From NCBI GenBank assembly GCA_026182355.1, contig JAPFBL010001928.1:5969501-6033500 (forward strand): 64,000 bases of DNA. Reading direction: 5' to 3'. How positions within the stretch are numbered: position 1 is the first letter of the stretch; every line of letters starts with the position of its first letter. Below are positions 57,061 to 64,000 of the stretch, in pieces. This DNA comes from Hermatobates lingyangjiaoensis. Its lineage: Eukaryota; Arthropoda; Insecta; Hemiptera; Hermatobatidae. The notes under the pieces are model-generated. The model was not told the DNA's origin. It did no database searches and worked only from the letters and a program-made list of their open reading frames with translations. The position numbers were made by a program, and so were the translations under genes.

Positions 57061-58709
57061 TACTTTACTATAAGTAAAGTATAGTGATCGTGAAAAAATT
57101 CGATCTCCAGATTTTGACGGAATTACATGTTTTGAGGTCCCAGAAGTCGTTTTATGAGGTTTTTACGATGATGTCTGTGTGTGTGTGTGTGTGTGGGTGG
57201 GTGGGTGGGTGCGGGTGTGTTGATTTAGCATTGCTTGTTACCACGCTACGGTCCAGAATCTTTGATGGATCAAGTTGATATTTTACACAAAAATGGGCCT
57301 CATAAAGACGAAGATCCCTATTGTTTGGGAAGAATTATGCATGATGGGAAAGTCACTTTTTTTGCCAAAAACCGTTTTTTTTAAAACATTTATTTCTCCT
57401 AAACTGATAACCCTAGAGTTTTGAAAGTTTGACATTATCTTTGAAGTTACAAACGCAACAAACGAAGAATATATTCAGAATTTTAAAACAACGGGAAATA
57501 TTTTTTTTTTCAATAAAATGTAAAAATTTTGACTTATAATTCAATCTCAAACCTTGTGAGAGCGATACAAGCCATACTGTTTGACGGACAAGAATGAAAC
57601 TATGCCTATAAATAGAACATTATATGAAGAATGAGTTGAGATATTTTTTTCTAAAATTACATTCGCTAAAGGGGCGTTACAGTACGATTTTATGTATTTT
57701 CAGAAAATGTTTTTTTGACGCTAAACGGCTCATTAAAAAATAATGAAAATTTGACCAAAAATGGAACAAAAAATTAGCAATTTATAAAAAAAAAATCATG
57801 AAGTTTCAATTACGGGAAAGAGCAATAACGATATAAAAACTCTTTGTTTATCCTAGACTAAGAGATCACCTGCTATACTTGTCGAATTTTTTGTATTTTT
57901 TTACATTGTTTACATTGACTTAGAAATTTTTTGAGCATATCCACTGAGATAAAATTGATGTTTCTAATGGAAAAATGAAAATATATTATTGACTTATAAG
58001 AGATGTAAGAGGAATAATATTGTGCAGGTAAATGATAACACTCATTAAAAAAAAATTCGTATATATGTTATTTGACAAAGGAGAAGGAAAATGATCTTAT
58101 TAAATACTAAGAAGCCATAAAATTCCCAGTATAATAATTCTGTTAAAAACCAAAAATGTAAAAGATATTTCAAAATATAAATCTTTCATTTAGAGATTAA
58201 TAACTGTAATTATCGTACATCTTTAATTAACAAATCACCTTAAAACAACATTTTCTTCGCTGTTTAAGATGTTTTTCAGAGAAGAAAAGGGTATTTTACT
58301 GTTTGAAATTTGAAAATTTTACATTAATATTCAATGTAGAAGGCTGTCAAGTAAACAATGTAAGAAATCTACTGGCTATTTGAACAATAGCCATGTTCTC
58401 TTGTAGGATAATATTTCGTTTCAAGAAATGTTCACATTGGTTTTTCAAAAATGTTATTACTGCTGTAGTTATACTAATGAAATTATTTGCAAATAATAAA
58501 TTATTTGTGATGTACAAAAATAAGTTTATAAATTGATATGTCCTTCAATCACTATCTGTTCTACCTCACGAATGCAATGCTAATAATTATATCCCATTTA
58601 GATATTTATGTTATGCTTAAATGAGACGTTATGTTTTATATACTCAAGAAATTTGACATTGAGTTTACTTATAGTAAAGTAGAGTGTAGGCCACTCCAGA
58701 TTTTAATAT
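57061..58709 (+). repeat. family T, right arm of giant inverted repeat
   Basis: Starts at the terminal hairpin ACTTTACTATAAGTAAAGT (57062-57080), continues with TATAGTGATCGTGAAAAAATTCG, TTTTGACGGAATTACATG, the (GT)n and GGGTG block (57175-57212), CACGCTACGGTCCAGAATC, and on to the other end with AGTTTACTTATAGTAAAGT near 58663 and GTGTAGGCCACTCCAGATT. The outer end matches the left end of the copy at 50337. No coding frame. Confidence 0.85.
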
Positions 58710-60746
58710 TTATTGTTATATTCATATAAACACAAGCTGCTCACATAAAGGATTCTAGGAAAAAATCCCCCAGAGAAAATATCCTCCCTCATTAAACAAT
58801 TAAAAGATAAACTAACACTAATTTTTTTTCATTGTGTATGTACGTTTATAATTTACCACTTGACGATATAAAACAAAGAAAAAAGAATATGACTACTTGG
58901 ATCCAGATTTCTGTGGATTCTCAGTTAATGATGTCATTCTTATATCGAAAAATGTATTGGTTATTGTTTTAATTTATTTTATTTGAGTCATGAATTTGAT
59001 TTACTTCTGCATTTTTATATTGCATTATTTTCCAGTTTCTGTTTAAATAAATATAATGACCGGTAGAAATTATTTTGAGTTTTCCTTGAAGTTTTTATAT
59101 TTTTTGGCAATTTGGCAATAGTTTAATATACTACTTCTAGTCAAAAAATAGGTTAATTTTCTTTTCTTTTTTTTGAGTGGGGTAGAAGGATTTTTTGATG
59201 TAGGTTTTTTCTTCCGGGTGTTTTTTCCTCAGGGGATTTTTTCCTGCACTGCACATAAAGATATACTACGTTATAAATGTCAGGTCTCAAAAATAACTTA
59301 TTTTGGTATGAAGTACTATAATGTACTTTTATCAAAGGTGATATATTGATATAAAACAATGAAATACATTTTCGTAAACTTTCCGGAATTTTCGTTCAGT
59401 TCTTCAATAAGCGTGACTGGTAACACAAGTGCAACATTTTTGGATGGACAAACAATTAGTAACATACATACATACATAATCAAAAAAAAATATAGCATTA
59501 ATTTAATATCTAGTTAATATACGTATAATTAAATCATTAATGCGATAAACCTTACTTTCAAGAAATATTGGGAATATTACTCAAGTGCACAACTTGCTAC
59601 TTAAATTTGCATGAAATACCAGAAAGAAGAATAAGTAGTTGAGTGCCTGATAGAATATTCAAATTTCTTATTGTTCCTTAAACTTTAAAACAGGTTTGAG
59701 AATAAAGAGAGCAAGCGAAAATAGAGGGAGCCTTGTGACGATATGCAAACTCTAAACCGCTTCCTTTTAAAAATTGAAATGTAATCGAGTCTTCTTGAAA
59801 TTTGTTAATAATAAAAATCTCACTACTATAAAATGTAATAAATGTTTTTATTTTGTATGTATTATATTACATATAAAAATAAAATGGAAATGTATAAAGA
59901 AATTGAAGAATTATTTATATAAATTTAATATGTTTTATTCAATTAATAATAAATTTTAAAAAGCAAGATGATTATATTCCTATCAGCTGAAATATCCACT
60001 AGGGGTTCCACTGCTTATCACCACAATAGGGGCTATGGTAATCCTCCATGAGAACTGCCGTCAGTGGTACAATTCATAGTGCTAGATCTTCTATGAACAA
60101 TATTTATTGTTTCTTGTTCTCATTCATTCTATTGTTCCCGGGTTAGCAAAAAATTGTCCGTTTGTTTTGATTCAGTGGCTTTGTAACCATGTTACCTAAA
60201 CTGCTGCAATATCAAAGAATCAGATCAGAGTGACTTCTTAAGAGTTTTCTGTTTTAAATCAAACATTTATTTTAAACTTGAACATTTTTACCTAATTTGA
60301 GATATTTTTAAATGTCTCATGATAATACTTTACATATTAAATTAATTTCTCATTGTATTATTCAGAAACGAAAGGATCATCTAATCAAGTATAGTTTTAA
60401 ACATTTGAATATGAAAAGAATGTTGGAGAAATTTCACGCTCAGCGAAAAACCCAACCAATAAAATATAATAAAACCACTGTACTAAATACATGGGAGAGA
60501 GATGTGATTCAAACAAAATATAAACTTCCTTTAATAATGTAGAACTTCTCAAAATCTATTTAGGAAATATTCGTTATTGTTTTATATGGCAACATAATCT
60601 CCAACTAAACAATGAACTGGAATGTTTCACTTTTAACTTAGTTTTCATTGTACGTGTTAGTTCTTGTTATTTTCATTCTCCCCAGTGTTTAAAAAAAAAA
60701 AAAATAAAAATGTTTAGAGAAAGGCATATGGCATTTGAAAAAACTA
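58710..60746. other. unassigned AT-rich sequence
   Basis: A 76-codon frame at 60312-60542 has many Lys and His residues and no motif. A homopurine/homopyrimidine stretch lies at 59155-59240. No gene supported. Confidence 0.4.
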
Positions 60747-60805
60747 AGTCAGCCGTGATTTTAGTGGGGTGACGTGCGTCTACAAGACACAATCCACGGC
60801 TGACT
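60747..60805. repeat. short hairpin in GC-richer patch
   Basis: AGTCAGCCGTG (60747-60757) pairs with CACGGCTGACT (60795-60805) around a loop of about 37 bases. It is isolated, with no match elsewhere in the window. Confidence 0.6.
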
Positions 60806-61346
60806 CGTCAGATGGAAAAATTACACCCTCTCCCTTCGTGACACTCTAATAAAATTACCACCCTTCCTGTTCTATTCGCGCCATTTCTGTCTCTCTCCTC
60901 TCTTCTCATACTTTATTCTAAAACATATTGACATTCCTTTTGTCTCATTCAAATCAGCTTTCCAAAAAAAAAAAAAAAAAAAAAAGGATAACAATAAATA
61001 AACATTCATTCTGAGAAAGCACACTTTACTAGATTCTAAATAAATATTCATGATTGTTGCAAATATTGTTTTATTTCATGTTTGAATGGACTTCCAATAA
61101 AATCGTCTAATACAAAGGGATCACGAAGTAAATTCCTCTGTCACCCACAAGAATCCCTTTGATAGAATATCGCTCTCTCCAAGACACACATTCATACTTT
61201 TAGCAAAAAGCCTTTACCATATTTGACACTTTCGTATATCTCAAAGTATGGTAAATTTCTTCACATTTGATTTAAAAACCTATATTGTTCATTATTTTTA
61301 CACAAAATGAGTTCATAAACTTTCGGTGAATTACTTACCAGAATTA
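60806..61346. other. unassigned sequence, A-run at 60964-60985
   Basis: Pyrimidine-rich at 60880-60910. The A-run could be the tail of a retrocopy, but no AATAAA signal or source gene is seen. Confidence 0.35.
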
Positions 61347-61478
61347 TTATATATATATATATATATTTATATACTTATACCATGATAAACGAAAAACGGT
61401 CCGACAGAACAGATAAGACTTAAAATAAACAGTGACATTGTTTATTTTCAGTCTATGTGTCACTGTTCATTTTAAGTG

Positions 61479-61513
<35 letters not shown>
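61347..61513. repeat. hairpin element with tail between (TA)n tracts
   Basis: (TA)n at 61349-61367, the inverted tail motif AACGGTCCGACAGAAC at 61395-61410, a palindrome at 61418-61477 (ACTTAAAATAAACAGTGACA and its complement with small mismatches), then (TA)n at 61481-61513. Same architecture as H3 and H4, in the opposite orientation, without a hammerhead core. Confidence 0.7.
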
Positions 61514-61516
<3 letters not shown>

Positions 61517-61690
61517 TGGTTTTTGACTCTGACAAAGACCGCTTGTTTTGGTTGAAAGATCTAAGTCTTTTTATTTTCATTTGATATTGTGGTTTGATCA
61601 TTCATTGTTATTTTTCGAGTTTACGTGAATTATATATACAATATAAAGATTTCACATAAACACGTGAAATAACTCAACACGTGAGTGCGC
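61514..61690 (+). repeat. family H1, single arm plus tail, dead core
   Basis: TTTGACT, CTGACAA (61529-61535), stem II, GAAA, AGATCT, then A and AGTC, then TTGTGGTTTGATCATTCATTG and the tail. The catalytic box has A where G8 is required, so it should not cleave. An inverted tail copy, CACATAAACACGTGAAATAAC, follows at 61650-61674. Confidence 0.75.
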
Positions 61691-62179
61691 ACTCAATACG
61701 TTTTCTTTTCTTATATTTATTATTATTATTCTTTTCTTTATAACTAACTAACTATAAACTTTTCTTTCTTTTTCTAACTAACTATACCTTCCCTATTAAT
61801 TCTTACTATCTTTCAACACTTTATTTAATATATCTTTTCTAGTTTACTATTAATCTTAATTATTATTATTATTAATTATTATTAACATTATTATTATTAT
61901 TATTATTAATTTTCTTAATCTATTTATTCTTTATTAGTCCAGTTATACCGTTGACCTTTCAACTCTTTTATTCTAACCGCTTGTTTCTTGTTCATTATTG
62001 ACCTTTGACCTTCTCTTTATAATTACCTGTACTGTCCTTTTAATCTATTTATAGCAATGACTAAGCATGAGTCATCGATTTTAATTTGGTATAAACTTTT
62101 TTTAAACAAAAAACTATAAATTATATTAGAGATTATTTTACAATAAATAGTAAATAATATAAGAAATGTTATACTTCTG
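61691..62179. other. AT-rich sequence with (ATT)n stretch
   Basis: (TTA)n-type simple repeats at 61858-61908. Otherwise pyrimidine-rich AT DNA. No gene. Confidence 0.45.
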
Positions 62180-62290
62180 CTTATGAAAAAGGTTTTAAAT
62201 AAAATCTAAAACGTCAACAATGAGAGTTTTATTTGAACCTGAAAAACTGACCGAGTCCAGATAATCTTTAATTTTGTTTCTATTTCAGGG
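62180..62290 (+). repeat. family H5, single arm
   Basis: CTTATGAAAAAGGTTTTAAAT, ATGAGAGTTTTATTTGAACC, CTGACCGAGTCCAGATAATC: same order as 15616-15715. Diverged, no opposing arm. Confidence 0.65.
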
Positions 62291-62327
62291 TGGATACTTT
62301 TAACATAGTTATATATATGTCTGTCTT

Positions 62328-62334
62328 GTGTGTG

Positions 62335-62388
<54 letters not shown>
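62328..62388. repeat. (GT)n microsatellite
   Basis: Long GT run, not inside a recognised family-T copy. Confidence 0.9.
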
Positions 62389-62390
<2 letters not shown>

Positions 62391-63654
62391 TGTTTAAAAC
62401 GTAGCAAACAGTTGAAAAATATGATTACTATGTCATACATATGACATTTTGTTATATACTCGTATATACTCGTATAACCATATTTTACTGTACACACCTG
62501 GAATAAAAATCAACCTTCAAACCACATAAGAAAGGTCATAATTGTAATATTTCGGTTTGATCATAGTAATATATTTATTATTCCAGAACACATTTAAATT
62601 ATCTAATTATGCACTATGATTTCGATTAAATAAATATTGCTTTATTTCCATTAATATAGAATATAACTTCAAAAAATTTGTTAACATACAAAAATTTGAT
62701 GTGACCAAACAAAGCAGGTGATTACTCTCCGGTGGGTCCTCACTGGTTCTTAATCTCAATGTAATCTGCATAACGCCTGCGAATTCAAACGAGACTCTTC
62801 TTCTCGATTTATGGTTTAGGGAATTTATCATTCCTCCCCCCTTCTCAATCTCGCTCTCTCTCTCTCCTCTCCAAACCTCCCTCAAAAAAAAAAAAAACCT
62901 TATCTCATTTCTAACAGAATTTCAATAAAAATTCACCTTGTGAACTCCAATATCTTCTTAAGTGGTAGCCAGGAAATTGTCTCCGGTCGCTCTGAGAGTC
63001 TGATAACCCAAGGGAACTCCACTCTAGGCTTTATCTCCTCCAAATATACCCCACGGGACTCAGTCGACAACTAAAAAAAAAAAAACTTCCCTGAATAAAT
63101 TAGGCTAAGCATTTATTTTCCTGAAGTCCCATTCTGCATTTTACTTAAGTAGAGCAAAATATCTTTCCGAGAAATATTCCAAACAATTAATTGGTGACTA
63201 CTTTCTATAAAAAAAAACTGTCTTTATTTATTTCATAGTTTTACATTTTTTCTTTTGTTTTTTTTTTTCATTTACAAAAAATATTGCTCTAGTACTCTTT
63301 TTTAATTTGATAAATGACTTTTATGAGTTATTATTTTAAATAACTTTTACTTATTTAAAAGAAATGACTTTAATAAAAGTAACTTATTTTATCCATAAAT
63401 TGAACGCTTCTAAATCCGTTTTCATTACAACTTACATTTGGATTCTCGACGATGTTATAAAATATACCAAGCTAGTCTAATGTCTTCCCTTCCCTTTAGC
63501 AACATGACAAATGTCATTGTTTAGTGTAATGAATTCAATATGTAAAGAGGAAAAATAGGCAAATGGTAATAGAAACTTTTAAAATTCAATTTATAGTTTA
63601 CAATCAATCTGAAGTACGTTAATATGATTGATTTTGTTTAGTAAAATATATTAG
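62389..63654. other. unassigned sequence
   Basis: Pyrimidine-rich (CT)n at 62850-62870 and A-runs at 62884-62897 and 63074-63085. A GC-richer patch at 62960-63070 has no recognised content. No gene. Confidence 0.4.
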
Positions 63655-63750
63655 TGACAAAAAAAATTTCATCAAAAGATTTTGACGTATTTACAGGTTT
63701 TAATATCCCAAAGTCCTTTCAAGACGCTTTCTTCATGAGGTATGTTTGAG
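63655..63750 (+). repeat. family T relic
   Basis: AAAAAAATTTCATCAAAAGATTTTGACG, TTTACAGGTTTTAATATCCCA, then TTCATGAGG: the first 90 bases of a T copy, decayed. A short (GA)n follows at 63783-63799. Confidence 0.55.
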
Positions 63751-64000
63751 AGTTTGAGAAAGACGGTTTGAGAGGTATTAATGAGAGAGAGAGAGAGATA
63801 TTATGAGCCAAGAAATATAGAATTCATTACAATAATATAACGTAGTAATTAATATTCTTGCATCACTAAAGGCTGTCTTCATGTAGGGGTGCAGTCGTCC
63901 CTACTTTGGTCTTCAGTTTTAGATAACTTACCTAATACTCTAAATAATCAACTGTCGATAGTCAAGGATAGGCAAATTGTCCTAATATTAAAACATAATA
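63751..64000. other. unassigned end of window
   Basis: Nothing recognised beyond the short (GA)n. Confidence 0.3.

Noticed and set aside
60312..60542. 76-codon Lys/His-rich frame
   Set aside because: Length is within chance for AT-rich DNA and no family is recognised.

Overview
This window looks like AT-rich, repeat-dominated, gene-poor nuclear DNA of an arthropod. The best clue is the six-copy CCTAA array (253-282), which is the TTAGG telomere repeat of most arthropods read on the other strand. The mobile elements (Penelope-like, Helitron, LINE with RNase H, pogo-like and hAT-like) fit an arthropod but do not fix a species. I found no convincing host exon, rRNA gene, intact tRNA gene or CRISPR. 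Bacterial features such as operons, ribosome binding sites and riboswitches do not apply here.

Layout. 0-6 kb: telomere-like repeats, then a truncated Penelope-like reverse transcriptase (998-2449) and unassigned AT-rich DNA. 6-20 kb: an hAT-like MITE, LINE relics, an orphan Helitron end, and a cluster of palindromic hairpin elements, many lodged between (TA)n tracts. 20-27 kb: an RNase H LINE 3' end on the minus strand, a 2.2-kb Helitron with both termini but only the helicase, and a second 5'-truncated LINE copy on the plus strand with a clean 13-bp target duplication. 27-46 kb: a pogo-like MITE with a palindrome nested in it, a Helitron helicase relic, more palindromes and a Penelope relic. 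48-64 kb: mostly one non-autonomous repeat family, here called T. It has a full copy (50337-52375) and two copies head to head forming a 3.2-kb inverted repeat (55513-58709).

The most interesting signal is the set of short palindromic elements. Their arms carry hammerhead-ribozyme cores: CUGANGA, stem II, GAAA, a short self-complementary stem III, then U and a non-G. In the best two families (H1, H4) the cores are closed by a complementary stem I. Because the elements are inverted repeats, a ribozyme core is present on both strands. Several share a (TA)n edge and a short tail with a CCG...GGA...CGT motif. Hammerheads are known in the terminal repeats of Penelope-like elements, so I infer these are Penelope-derived non-autonomous elements. 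The only Penelope protein seen here (998-2449) has lost its C-terminal endonuclease region and could not mobilise them.

All coordinates and structures were read by eye. Similarities are pattern recognition, not database hits. Family names H1-H5 and T are local labels.
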